A stretch of 64,000 bases of DNA from Saprospiraceae bacterium. Its GTDB lineage: Bacteria; Bacteroidota; Bacteroidia; Chitinophagales; Saprospiraceae. Numbering within the stretch: the first letter of the stretch is position 1; each line of letters starts with the position of its first letter. The notes under the pieces were generated by a model that had not been told where the DNA came from, did no database searches, and was given only the letters and a program-made list of their open reading frames with translations. Of the stretch, positions 44,052 to 52,666 are shown in pieces. A program made the translations under genes and the position numbers. The stretch covers positions 25,085 to 89,084 of the forward strand of contig JABFRV010000029.1 of the NCBI GenBank assembly GCA_013140975.1. Reading direction: 5' to 3'.

Positions 44052-46767
44052 GATTTTCTTAATATCATCTATGCCTGGAAAGCTCTTTTCTCAACTTGAG
44101 TATCCAACGCATTGTAATGATACTTATCGCTTTGTCCCTGATATTCCAGAAAGTGGTTCAGATCCATGTGATGCATCCAATAGCTTTCAATATTTTCCCT
44201 ATACTTCTTCTTCTCAAATTCCAACTAATTCACTTTCTAATACAAATTATTATATTCAACAAGACTTTATTGTTGATGCTAACTTTGCATTTATCAGTTG
44301 TAAACTTAAGTTTGATCCAGGAGTAAAGATTATTATAAATCAATCTATTCGCTTGTCATTGAATAACAGTCATTTATTCTCTTGCACAGGATTCTGGAAA
44401 GGCATTGAAGTCAATAGTTATTCTTTCATTAATTCGTTTAACAATACACTAATTGAAGATGCTGAAAAAGCAGTTTTTAATTCAATTCCGATAATTTTGC
44501 CTAAGCTATCCTTTCAATATACGACATTTAACAAAAATATGTATGGCATTCACCTTAGTTCATTTAGCCCTGGCGCGCCTCTACTTGTTAACCTGTTATT
44601 CTTTAGAGGTAATAAATTTACTTGCACAGGCCACATTAAAGGGACAAATGATATTACAACTGCAGGTGTTTATTTAAATAAGGTTAATTTTTCAATGAGG
44701 AGATGGCTTTATACTGGTGCAAATAGATCTAAGTTTATTGGAATTAAACATGGTATCCAGATGGAAGGTGAACCAAGTATAATTGATTTAACTTCATTGG
44801 ACTTTAATAATATTAGAGTGGCTGGCATTTTAGGTGAGGCTGTTTATTTACAACAAGGTCAAGATCTTAAGTTTCTAAATTGCAAAACAGGTATTAGCAT
44901 TTTAAATACCTATAATTTTCTTTTGAATAATAATTCAAGTTTTACGTGGGATCAACTTAATCAAAATCCTGGTACTCAAACTGGATTATATTTTTGTAAT
45001 TTATTTAGTGTTGCACAGCTTGAGGTTGCTAATTCAACATTTACTTTAAGTCCAAATTACAATTCAGGACAAGTTTATGGTATTCATTTTGAAAAGAATT
45101 ATGGAACAATACATCCTTATCCGTCTTGCACATTTGGAGCTAAATCAAAGGTTATAATTAATAATAATTCATTTATAAATACATCTCCAAAAGGTATATT
45201 TTGCATAAATATGCAGACTCCAAATATCACCTCTGAAATAGAGTCAATTACTTTCTATCAAAACTATTTTAATATTCAGGGAGCAAATAGTTCAGTAATA
45301 TTTTCTGATGGAAATAGAAATAACTTTTACTTCACTTATAATACTATTGAAGCTACACAAGGAGCAAATTTTGAAAATGCTAATTTAATGACATTCAGGT
45401 CTTCTATTGGTCTGAAAAATGAAATTACATGGAATAATGTAAGACCACATATTGAAGGTAATTTTCTATATTATAATTGGGCTGATGCTAGTTTTACTTT
45501 TGAAATGTTTCAAAATTCTTTAATCTGCAGAAATATTTCTGCAGATAATGTTAGAGAATTTGTATTTAATGGTAATTGTCAAAAGACTCAATTTACTAGA
45601 AATCTTGCAAGAGGCGGAAAATTATTGGAATTTAATCTCTTTCCAATCATAGATGAACAAGTACTATCGGGCAACAGAAGGTTTATTGGTATAATAAATT
45701 GGACGCCTCATGTTGATATGAGTTCTATTCCGTCTTATTCACAGTTCTCTTTATTTAATGTTAATGAACCAAGAACTAACCCTCCTGATTATTATGATTA
45801 TCATCCTCAGTTTATTGTACCTTTAGTTATTCCTAATTCAAATCCACCACTAGATTGGTGGGAATATTTACCAGGTGAAAGTCCTATTGAATGCCCAGTT
45901 ACTAGAACTACTTTGACTACTTTAGACCTTGCCATTATTGAAGATGACAGTGCAAAACTTAACATCTTGCTACCAGAAGAATTATACCTTATTAAGCTTG
46001 GTCTTTTCAATTATCTCTTAGCACATTCTGATTATAGAAATCTGGATCCTAGATTTGATACATGGATTGATGATATTACGAACTCAACTCATATTGATGA
46101 GTTTGTTGACATTCAGAATTCTATTCTTGATGGTTATAATTCAACTTCATTAAATAATTCACTAAGTTCTAATATGAGCATTATCAACAATCTTTCTAAT
46201 CTTGAATATAATGATTATGATTCAGTAGGATTTAGTAGCTCTCAGTTAAGTGATCAACAGACTCTTAATTCTAACTTTAATGATATAATTAACACTCAAG
46301 TTACCTATTCTGATCAAATTAAAGCAAATTATATAAATTTATTAAGTACTTTGAATAGTTCAACACCAACGAATAATGTAGAAGTTGTAATTAAAAATTT
46401 CTATAAAGCATACCTAGAAGGTATAATAAATAATGAAATGTCCAATTCAAATATTACTGCATTATTAGATATCGCTATTAAGTGTCCTAGAAAGTATGGT
46501 GTCTTCCCATATTGGGCTAATCTTCTTGTTCCAGATTGTCAACGTGTTGACATAAATTATGAATGTGATCCACCTGTTCAATTGAAGAAGTTGAATAACA
46601 AAGTTTTTGTTAAAGACGGAATATACAATATTCTAGGGCAAAAAGTAAATACTGATAAACTTAATTCTGAAAAATTAAATCTGCAACCAGGTGTTTATAT
46701 TAAAGTTAAAAATGGTCAAGCTAAGAAATTTTTTGCATCTCCGGTTACTGGCAATATTAATAATTAA
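44050..46767 (+). CDS. Secreted right-handed beta-helix-like protein with degenerate T9SS tail
   Basis: 905 residues from this ATG. The N-terminus (MIFLISSMPGKLFSQ) is a poor signal peptide without a basic region; an upstream ATG at 43974 would supply one if the frame were restored (see the (AT)8 tract). Residues 60-560 have the recurring pattern of short strands with Asn/Gly turns typical of parallel beta-helices (for example TTFNKNMYGIHLSS, ITFYQNYFNIQG). The end (KVFVKDGIYNILGQKV, then LQPGVYIKVKNGQAKKFFA) is a T9SS-type sorting domain followed by ten extra residues. The last 56 bp overlap the next gene in another frame. Confidence 0.7.
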   Translation: MIFLISSMPGKLFSQLEYPTHCNDTYRFVPDIPESGSDPCDASNSFQYFPYTSSSQIPTNSLSNTNYYIQQDFIVDANFAFISCKLKFDPGVKIIINQSIRLSLNNSHLFSCTGFWKGIEVNSYSFINSFNNTLIEDAEKAVFNSIPIILPKLSFQYTTFNKNMYGIHLSSFSPGAPLLVNLLFFRGNKFTCTGHIKGTNDITTAGVYLNKVNFSMRRWLYTGANRSKFIGIKHGIQMEGEPSIIDLTSLDFNNIRVAGILGEAVYLQQGQDLKFLNCKTGISILNTYNFLLNNNSSFTWDQLNQNPGTQTGLYFCNLFSVAQLEVANSTFTLSPNYNSGQVYGIHFEKNYGTIHPYPSCTFGAKSKVIINNNSFINTSPKGIFCINMQTPNITSEIESITFYQNYFNIQGANSSVIFSDGNRNNFYFTYNTIEATQGANFENANLMTFRSSIGLKNEITWNNVRPHIEGNFLYYNWADASFTFEMFQNSLICRNISADNVREFVFNGNCQKTQFTRNLARGGKLLEFNLFPIIDEQVLSGNRRFIGIINWTPHVDMSSIPSYSQFSLFNVNEPRTNPPDYYDYHPQFIVPLVIPNSNPPLDWWEYLPGESPIECPVTRTTLTTLDLAIIEDDSAKLNILLPEELYLIKLGLFNYLLAHSDYRNLDPRFDTWIDDITNSTHIDEFVDIQNSILDGYNSTSLNNSLSSNMSIINNLSNLEYNDYDSVGFSSSQLSDQQTLNSNFNDIINTQVTYSDQIKANYINLLSTLNSSTPTNNVEVVIKNFYKAYLEGIINNEMSNSNITALLDIAIKCPRKYGVFPYWANLLVPDCQRVDINYECDPPVQLKKLNNKVFVKDGIYNILGQKVNTDKLNSEKLNLQPGVYIKVKNGQAKKFFASPVTGNINN

Positions 46768-48244
46768 CTTAATAATATCAGATGTCTTCACTCAAAGATA
46801 CTTAAACAATACTTGGATCTTTGGGCCATGGACTTCTGATAAGCCAGATCAAGCTATAATTAATGAACTTAGATTCAATGATACTGGCATAGTAGAAATT
46901 ATAAGTTATGTAAGGCCAGCTCATGTTAGACAAGCCATATCAGTGTTAAGTGATAATTCTGGAAAGTTAAAAGTATGGTCCAATAACTGTTCAGTCCTGA
47001 ATACTAATCTTGATACATTAATTGGAGATTATCGATTAAAAGAAAAAAGAACTTTTAGTTATTGTAAATTTTACGGAGGATGGCCATTTACTGGTTCTGT
47101 GCTAATTCTTCCATGGCCTGGTAAAGAAGATTTATATCAGATGTTCTACACTAATGATGAGAACATAGCATTCTTTGCAGAATATAGACATAAACCATTT
47201 GCAAGTTACCTGAATGGTGCAGAGATAGATTTTAGAAAGAAAAAAGAAGGAGAAATAACCAAAGTATGGCAGTTATTGTACGAAGATACAATAACTGTCT
47301 CTGACTTATCAGCATGTCGTCATGCTAATGGAAGGGATTGGTGGATATGTACACCACTAGACGCAGAGCCATGTTATGCCATACATTCCTTCTCTGATAC
47401 AGGTTTTGCCTTTCATCATCAACAATGTATAGGCATAGATACATTTCTTAATGATGATGCATTCGGGCAAGCTTGCTTTAGTCCAAATGGGAAGTATTAT
47501 GCCAGATACAACGGTAGATATGGTTTACATTTGTTTAGTTTTGATAATAATTCTGGTTTATTTGATAATCAACGAATAATTCCTTCTCCAATTCAACCGG
47601 TAATTAGCGCAATAGCTGGGGTATGTTTTTCACCAAATTCAAGATTTCTTTATCAATTACAAGACGGTAGGTATATTTTTCAATATGATCTATTTGCATC
47701 AGATATTATTTCATCCCGAGTACTTATAGATACTTTAGACCTTACTAAAACATCCCTAGAAAGAATTACAAGCTTTGAATATGCAGCATTAGGTCCTGAC
47801 GGAAGAATTTATATTACAGGCAACGGTAATAATACTTATTTAAATGTTATCAATCGTCCGAATTGTAAAGGCAAGGATTGTGATCTAAGGCAACAAGCCA
47901 TAAAGCTTCCATCAAGATATGATGGACAAGCTCCAAGTATGCCACATTTTATTGACTGGGGAGAAGTATATCCTGATTGCGTACTTACTCATATTGAAAA
48001 ACCAAACGATAACTTTAATAATATCAATATTAACGTTCATAATAAAATATTAAGTGTTCATGTAAACGATAATCTTATCAATTCTAATCTTAGTATTTTA
48101 GGAATTGATGGAAAATTATTAGGAGAATTGACTATTTCAAATATAAATGAAGAATTCTTACTTCAGGATTTAGCTCTTGGCCTATATTTTGTTAAGATTG
48201 AAAAAGGCAATCTCGCAAAATATTTTAAAATTATGATATTTTAG
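46712..48244 (+). CDS. Secreted beta-propeller protein with T9SS sorting domain
   Basis: 510 residues. The signal peptide (MVKLRNFLHLRLLAIL...SDVFTQ) supports ATG at 46712 rather than the GTG 21 bp earlier. The body has PD40/WD-like blades (FSPNGKYYARYNGRYGLHLF, FSPNSRFLYQLQDGRYIFQY) and the APSMPHFIDWGE block seen in many Bacteroidota secreted propellers. The end (LSILGIDGKLLGELT, then LGLYFVKIEKGNLAKYFKIMIF) is a type A T9SS sorting domain. It overlaps the preceding gene, so translation is probably coupled. Function unknown, cell surface likely. Confidence 0.75.
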   Translation: MVKLRNFLHLRLLAILIINLIISDVFTQRYLNNTWIFGPWTSDKPDQAIINELRFNDTGIVEIISYVRPAHVRQAISVLSDNSGKLKVWSNNCSVLNTNLDTLIGDYRLKEKRTFSYCKFYGGWPFTGSVLILPWPGKEDLYQMFYTNDENIAFFAEYRHKPFASYLNGAEIDFRKKKEGEITKVWQLLYEDTITVSDLSACRHANGRDWWICTPLDAEPCYAIHSFSDTGFAFHHQQCIGIDTFLNDDAFGQACFSPNGKYYARYNGRYGLHLFSFDNNSGLFDNQRIIPSPIQPVISAIAGVCFSPNSRFLYQLQDGRYIFQYDLFASDIISSRVLIDTLDLTKTSLERITSFEYAALGPDGRIYITGNGNNTYLNVINRPNCKGKDCDLRQQAIKLPSRYDGQAPSMPHFIDWGEVYPDCVLTHIEKPNDNFNNININVHNKILSVHVNDNLINSNLSILGIDGKLLGELTISNINEEFLLQDLALGLYFVKIEKGNLAKYFKIMIF

Positions 48245-48265
48245 ATCAGATTGGCTACGATGCTT

Positions 48266-48297
48266 GCTTACGACTTACCGCTTATCGCTTACGACTT
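48266..48297. repeat. GCTTACGACTT short direct repeat array
   Basis: GCTTACGACTT occurs at 48266-48276 and 48287-48297 with ACCGCTTATC between, giving a period near 10 bp. It overlaps the last codons and stop of the ATP-grasp-SET gene, so the tail EVVSDKR is encoded by the array. Confidence 0.6.
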
Positions 48298-49759
48298 CCT
48301 CAACCCTGCTATCATCTTTCTTAACCCTTGGCTTTATTAATGCCTGCTCTCTTACACTCACCGAATTACCCTTCATTCCCTTTACAACCTTCTTGCATTC
48401 AGGGCTTTTGCAATTGCATTTAAAACTTTCAGCAGTCTCATCCAGGAAAGTTGCGTAATCCAGAGTAAGCTCTTCTCCTCTTTTAATACTTTTGGAAGCT
48501 ACAACATTTAGTCCATCATAATGTGTATTGGGTGTGCAACAATGATTCTGTGGTGCCCATTCAGTTGGATTCTCATCCCAAAGGCAATAGACCTGATCAC
48601 TTATTGGATATGCATATTGTGCAAAGTATCTTTTGTCTTCGGGTTCCCAGTGCCTCTTTACATGTCTCTTCGTAACAAATCTTTGTGATCTTTCTTCTCC
48701 TTTAAAGATTACCTGCCCTTTCTTTACATCTTTAGTTGCATAGATTCCAAAGCCACTGATCGAATTTCCTTTGGATTCATACAATTTTTGCTTTCGTTGA
48801 TGTCGTGCAATTCCTTCTTCTATTATTAACTTTAGAAATCCTTCCTGTCCGATCCCGTCAAACTGTAGTATATAATCCGCCGAACCTTCATAACCCTTCG
48901 TATAGAAAACGGAGCAAGTGAAATTGATTTCAAGGAAATAAATCTCACGATTCTCATTCACCCTAAAATCCATTCTACCATAACCGACGCCCTGGAACGC
49001 TTTGAATATTCTTTCAGCAGCGTCGCGAAGTCCAAGTTCAAGTTCAAGATCATCACAAGCCTTATTACTTTCAGGATGAAGCTCCGAAGTTTTTAAAGAA
49101 TACGTTTTAAAGCTGAATCCTTCCGGAAAAATGTATTCCACCGGAGTAAAGCTTGTACATTCTCCTTCTTTCTGTGGATTAGCAGCAACCAAGACCGTGA
49201 ATTCCCTTCCATCAATGCATTCTTCAACTAAAATCTCATCATACTCCTTTATTAAGCAGGAAAGTTTTAATTCCAAATCTTCTTTAGTTGTACATCGCGA
49301 ATTGTGATCAATCCCTAAACTATCACCTGCCTTTAAGGGCTTGACAAACATTGGAAAGTTGATTTGTTCAAGAACCTCAGAAACCTGTTTTAAATCCGTT
49401 AGCTTATAATATAAAGGTGTCTTTATTCCACAACAATAAGACACATACTTCATAAGGTCCTTAGGAGGATCATATAATTTACTGGTCGGACCTGTATATG
49501 GAAGGTTTAATAGTTCTAAGGTATGAATCACATCTATTGAAGGAATGTCCCATTCCAGATATCCTTCACACAGGTTTACATAGATATCAAATTTCTGATG
49601 GGACAGATCCTGAATTTGTCTATAAGTACTAATCTTATTAAGAAATGCATGATGCACTTCTGCTTCAGGAAGTAAATGATCCAGATACCTTGCCGGATCG
49701 TAATTTTTATAATCTACGGATGAGTTTCCGTAGTCAGCCTGTAATACGCATACTTTCAT
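48275..49759 (-). CDS. ATP-grasp ligase fused to a C-terminal SET domain
   Basis: 494 residues, no signal peptide. Residues 1-320 are an ATP-grasp enzyme like D-Ala-D-Ala ligase: ATP-binding VKPLKAGDSLG (139-149), VEECIDGREFTV (178-189), then RMDF (262-265) and the Mg-binding FLEINFTC (275-282). Residues 336-456 are a SET domain: GFGIYATKDVKKGQ, the AdoMet/knot motif NHCCTPN (405-411), GEELTLDY with the catalytic-type Tyr (428-435), and a post-SET-like CNCKSPEC (448-455). The fusion joins an amide-forming ligase to a lysine-methyltransferase-type domain. Last gene of a three-gene operon, overlapping the ATP-grasp gene by 4 bp. Substrate unknown. Confidence 0.85.
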   Translation of the reverse strand: MKVCVLQADYGNSSVDYKNYDPARYLDHLLPEAEVHHAFLNKISTYRQIQDLSHQKFDIYVNLCEGYLEWDIPSIDVIHTLELLNLPYTGPTSKLYDPPKDLMKYVSYCCGIKTPLYYKLTDLKQVSEVLEQINFPMFVKPLKAGDSLGIDHNSRCTTKEDLELKLSCLIKEYDEILVEECIDGREFTVLVAANPQKEGECTSFTPVEYIFPEGFSFKTYSLKTSELHPESNKACDDLELELGLRDAAERIFKAFQGVGYGRMDFRVNENREIYFLEINFTCSVFYTKGYEGSADYILQFDGIGQEGFLKLIIEEGIARHQRKQKLYESKGNSISGFGIYATKDVKKGQVIFKGEERSQRFVTKRHVKRHWEPEDKRYFAQYAYPISDQVYCLWDENPTEWAPQNHCCTPNTHYDGLNVVASKSIKRGEELTLDYATFLDETAESFKCNCKSPECKKVVKGMKGNSVSVREQALIKPRVKKDDSRVEEVVSDKR

Positions 49760-50847
49760 TTTGCTAGTCGGATTATTGCGTCGTTCATTATTTCTGAGAT
49801 TAATTCAGTAAAGCTTTTATTATTGACTCTGAGGATTGCGCCTATAGAAGTATAATTCTCATCTTCGCTTAATCCACATTGTGCATTGGCTTCTAACACA
49901 AAAAGCTTTCCATTTATTTCATCCATCCTAATATCTATCCTTGTATAGCCTGTGCCTTGTAGAGCTATATAGGTATCGATACTTAATTTTTTTATTGCTT
50001 CGTCAAGCTCTGGTTCCGGAGGATAATAATTATATAGAAACTGGTCTTCACCTAAAGAAGTTTCTTCTTCATATGTCTCCCACAATCGATCGAAAGATAA
50101 GAACTGTTCTGTTACTGGCAATGCTTTATTGAATACTCTTTCAATCGGAGAATAATAAATGATATTCTCAGGATATTGATATGAACCTACCAATAAGGTT
50201 GTGAATTCTCTACCGGGAATAAATCTTTCTGCAAAGACTCCATCAATGGTAAGGTTCCAACCTCTGTAGCCTTCATTTATTTTATGTAATACATTGCTGC
50301 AATCTTCCTCATTCTTAACAACATTGATTGTTCCTAATCCCATGCTTCCGCCAGAAACTGCAGGCTTAACGATCAATGGCGTACCTAATCTTTCAAATAT
50401 TCCTCTAATATTGGAGCCATCTTCTTTGATTACTTCCCATTCCGGTGTGCTGACCTTGTATTGATCAAATACTTTTTTCATGGGAATCTTAGAGGTTGTT
50501 ATATCATAGAAATATTCTTTGGATCCAGTATAACAAAGCTTTTGCACTTCCAACTCTTTAACTACTGAAATTCCAGGTGCTTGATTAATCTCATCACCAT
50601 CGCAAAGGTTTATTACAAGAACCTTTCTTTTATCAGCATCCTCTTTAACTTTCTGAATAATCACTTTATAATTATCCAGTCTAATATCTTGCCAGGTCCA
50701 GTTCAGGTTTAGTTCCTGAAATACTTTTGAATATTCTTTCTTGCTTTGTGCAAAGTCGTAATAGTAATTAATATTGGCATCCTCATTAATAATTGATGGA
50801 GCCAGAACCCAGATATGATAGCCTTCAAAGAGTCTATCGGCTCTCAC
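49756..50847 (-). CDS. ATP-grasp ligase, D-Ala-D-Ala ligase-like
   Basis: 363 residues, cytoplasmic. ATP-grasp motifs: LIVKPAVSGGSMGLG (158-172), FAERFIPGREFTT (205-217), RIDIR (303-307) and FVLEANAQCGL (316-326). Enzymes of this fold join a carboxylate to an amine through an acyl phosphate. The Asn-x-x-Pro-Gly segment of true D-Ala-D-Ala ligases reads NAQCG here, so a different substrate is likely. The start is GTG, overlapping the SET gene stop by 14 bp; no ATG is available. It is the middle gene between the free SET protein and the ATP-grasp-SET fusion. Confidence 0.85.
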   Translation of the reverse strand: MRADRLFEGYHIWVLAPSIINEDANINYYYDFAQSKKEYSKVFQELNLNWTWQDIRLDNYKVIIQKVKEDADKRKVLVINLCDGDEINQAPGISVVKELEVQKLCYTGSKEYFYDITTSKIPMKKVFDQYKVSTPEWEVIKEDGSNIRGIFERLGTPLIVKPAVSGGSMGLGTINVVKNEEDCSNVLHKINEGYRGWNLTIDGVFAERFIPGREFTTLLVGSYQYPENIIYYSPIERVFNKALPVTEQFLSFDRLWETYEEETSLGEDQFLYNYYPPEPELDEAIKKLSIDTYIALQGTGYTRIDIRMDEINGKLFVLEANAQCGLSEDENYTSIGAILRVNNKSFTELISEIMNDAIIRLAK

Positions 50848-51337
50848 TTAATTTTCTTTTGATATATTCGTTTAATGTATACTTTTCCAACACCTCAGAT
50901 TTGATTGCATGAGCTCCTGCTATATATCGATGGCATTGTAAGGCGCCGCAATTGCAAATAAAGGGTTGTTCCATGTCCCATTCTGATGATGGATAGAAAA
51001 AACTTAACTCATCTCCCTTATTGATTGACTTCAGAGCTGTTAATGTTAAATCCTTGGAATTTAAAAATACATTAGGGTCACAGCTGTGATTCATGTATTG
51101 CAAGAAATCAGGATCTAAGCTAAAATGCTTGTTGTCGTCAATCTGAACTGTCAAATAAGTTGGCTTACTGACAATGTTCTTTGCTTTGAATTGAAACATT
51201 TTATCTCCTTTCTTGAAGTTCTTATTGGCAAATAATCCATGAGCGTTGTTCTCATTTGCCTTTTTTAATAAGAATACTTTTTCGCAGATTGCTACTTTTT
51301 CCCAGTGCAAATCTTTAGACAGAATAAGTTGATCCAT
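50834..51337 (-). CDS. Stand-alone SET-domain protein
   Basis: 167 residues, most of it a SET domain: NAHGLFANKNFKKGDKMF (31-48), the knot motif NHSCDPN (83-89), GDELSFFY (108-115) and a post-SET-like CNCGALQC (128-135). SET domains transfer methyl groups from AdoMet to protein lysines; the conserved Asn-His and Tyr suggest that it is active. Bacterial SET proteins are less common than eukaryotic ones, but the operon context is fully bacterial. First gene of the SET/ATP-grasp operon; no strong promoter box was found in the 196 bp upstream. Confidence 0.85.
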   Translation of the reverse strand: MDQLILSKDLHWEKVAICEKVFLLKKANENNAHGLFANKNFKKGDKMFQFKAKNIVSKPTYLTVQIDDNKHFSLDPDFLQYMNHSCDPNVFLNSKDLTLTALKSINKGDELSFFYPSSEWDMEQPFICNCGALQCHRYIAGAHAIKSEVLEKYTLNEYIKRKLSESR

Positions 51338-51482
51338 GTACAGGTTGGCGTTTGTACTGTAAAGATCATATTATTTATTTATTACACAAGTAATTAATAC
51401 GTTTTTTACAATTATTTTTTAATGGATTAATTGCAATCGTATACTCATTAAAATTAAATGATTGTATATTAATGATTTAAAT

Positions 51483-51515
51483 AAAAAAGGCCTTAAGTTG
51501 TGCTTAAGGCCTTTA
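51483..51515 (-). terminator. Strong intrinsic terminator after the ASKHA-protein gene
   Basis: AAAGGCCTTAAG (51486-51497) pairs perfectly over 12 bp with CTTAAGGCCTTT (51503-51514) around a 5-nt loop. On the minus strand it ends in TTTTTTAT, 20 bp past the stop of the upstream gene, and isolates the SET operon from it. Confidence 0.85.
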
Positions 51516-51533
51516 GATATTTTTTTATGCTTT

Positions 51534-52553
51534 TTACTTCAATCCTAATAAAAATCCAATGGTAAAGTTAGCATCCCAATCAAAAACAAAGGTCTTGCAA
51601 CCTGTTTCGTCAGCAATAGCTTTATAAATATTTAGTCCACAACGTTGTTTATCCCCGTTAGGAGTATATTCTGAAGAAGTCTTTAATACAGTATATCTTT
51701 CTTTACCATCTCTAACTTGTTTAGCCAGTTCAAATGGAATTCCACCGATTATTAAACAAGTCTTGCGATTGCTTGACGGTATACTTCTAACTTTGGATCT
51801 AACATCTTGATAGACCTGGTCATCACTGATTCCCTTTTGAGAATATTTAGAACCATACGATTCAAAAGCGTTGACCTTTCCAAGATTTGAATAAGATATC
51901 TTGGTATTTCCTGATCCGATATCAATAACGAATGATTCAGATTCAAGAACCTGAGGCATAACACATTTCAAAGCGTAAGTACCTTCTTGTTCCGGTGTAA
52001 CTTCATTTACAAAATATCCCATCTCCTTAAGATTGTTACTGATCTTAACCACTGAAGGTTCATTTTTAGCACCAGAGCTTACAACGAAATGGATATCTTT
52101 TCCTTTTACACCATAGTCTAACATCTTGGCTATATAATTCTTAAGGCCAGATCGTATATCATTGTCTGTAGCCATATTTTCATGAACGAGACTTGAACCA
52201 AACTCTGATTTCTCCAACTTCCATCTCTTTGAGTCATCAGAGTTTACGATAAAAGAATTGAATCCGGCAGCTCCTAATTCAACAACACCTCTTATTTTAC
52301 CATTAACTGGTTCTGGTGCTGTATAATTAAAAATAGGCCTATTATCCGGAGCAGTAGATTTAGTTGAAGATCCACCCTGAGTCTCTGCCGAACCGGTTGA
52401 TGGGTTACCACCTGTTGGTGGTTGTTTCTGAGTTGTTTCAGAATTATTTTTGATACTTTCAAGAAGTTGAGGCTGGAACTTCTTAACTCCAAAAAAGATT
52501 GCACCGAGTATCAGCGCTACAATCAGAATTCTTGAAAAAGCAGTTAGTTTCAT
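51534..52553 (-). CDS. Membrane-anchored ASKHA-fold (actin/Ppx-like) protein
   Basis: 339 residues. One N-terminal membrane helix (ILIVALILGAIFFGV, about residues 9-23) and a Gly/Ser/Thr/Pro/Gln-rich linker to residue 80 put the domain outside the membrane or on its face, depending on topology. The domain has two phosphate-binding-type motifs, VVELGAAGFNSFIV (89-102) and FVIDIGSGNTKISY (208-221), as in actin-like or exopolyphosphatase/GppA ATPases, then a third Gly-rich IIGGIPFELA. The family is not recognised. It has its own promoter box and terminator, so it is a single-gene unit. Confidence 0.65.
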   Translation of the reverse strand: MKLTAFSRILIVALILGAIFFGVKKFQPQLLESIKNNSETTQKQPPTGGNPSTGSAETQGGSSTKSTAPDNRPIFNYTAPEPVNGKIRGVVELGAAGFNSFIVNSDDSKRWKLEKSEFGSSLVHENMATDNDIRSGLKNYIAKMLDYGVKGKDIHFVVSSGAKNEPSVVKISNNLKEMGYFVNEVTPEQEGTYALKCVMPQVLESESFVIDIGSGNTKISYSNLGKVNAFESYGSKYSQKGISDDQVYQDVRSKVRSIPSSNRKTCLIIGGIPFELAKQVRDGKERYTVLKTSSEYTPNGDKQRCGLNIYKAIADETGCKTFVFDWDANFTIGFLLGLK

Positions 52554-52592
52554 TGGCTTTATTTTAAATTATTTTGTTCCAAAACGGACATA

Positions 52593-52600
52593 CAAATATA
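52593..52600 (-). promoter_or_regulatory. Candidate -7 box (TATATTTG) of the ASKHA-protein gene
   Basis: Exact TAnnTTTG on the minus strand, about 39 nt before the ATG. Confidence 0.45.
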
Positions 52601-52666
52601 CATCCGCTTAGCAAACGGTAAAGCCCGCAACAAAGTTCCCTTTTGATGAATAATTATACCGAATGG

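Noticed and set aside
48275..51337. Eukaryotic contamination suggested by the SET domains
   Set aside because: Overlapping bacterial-style genes, fusion to bacterial ligases and matching base composition place it in this genome.
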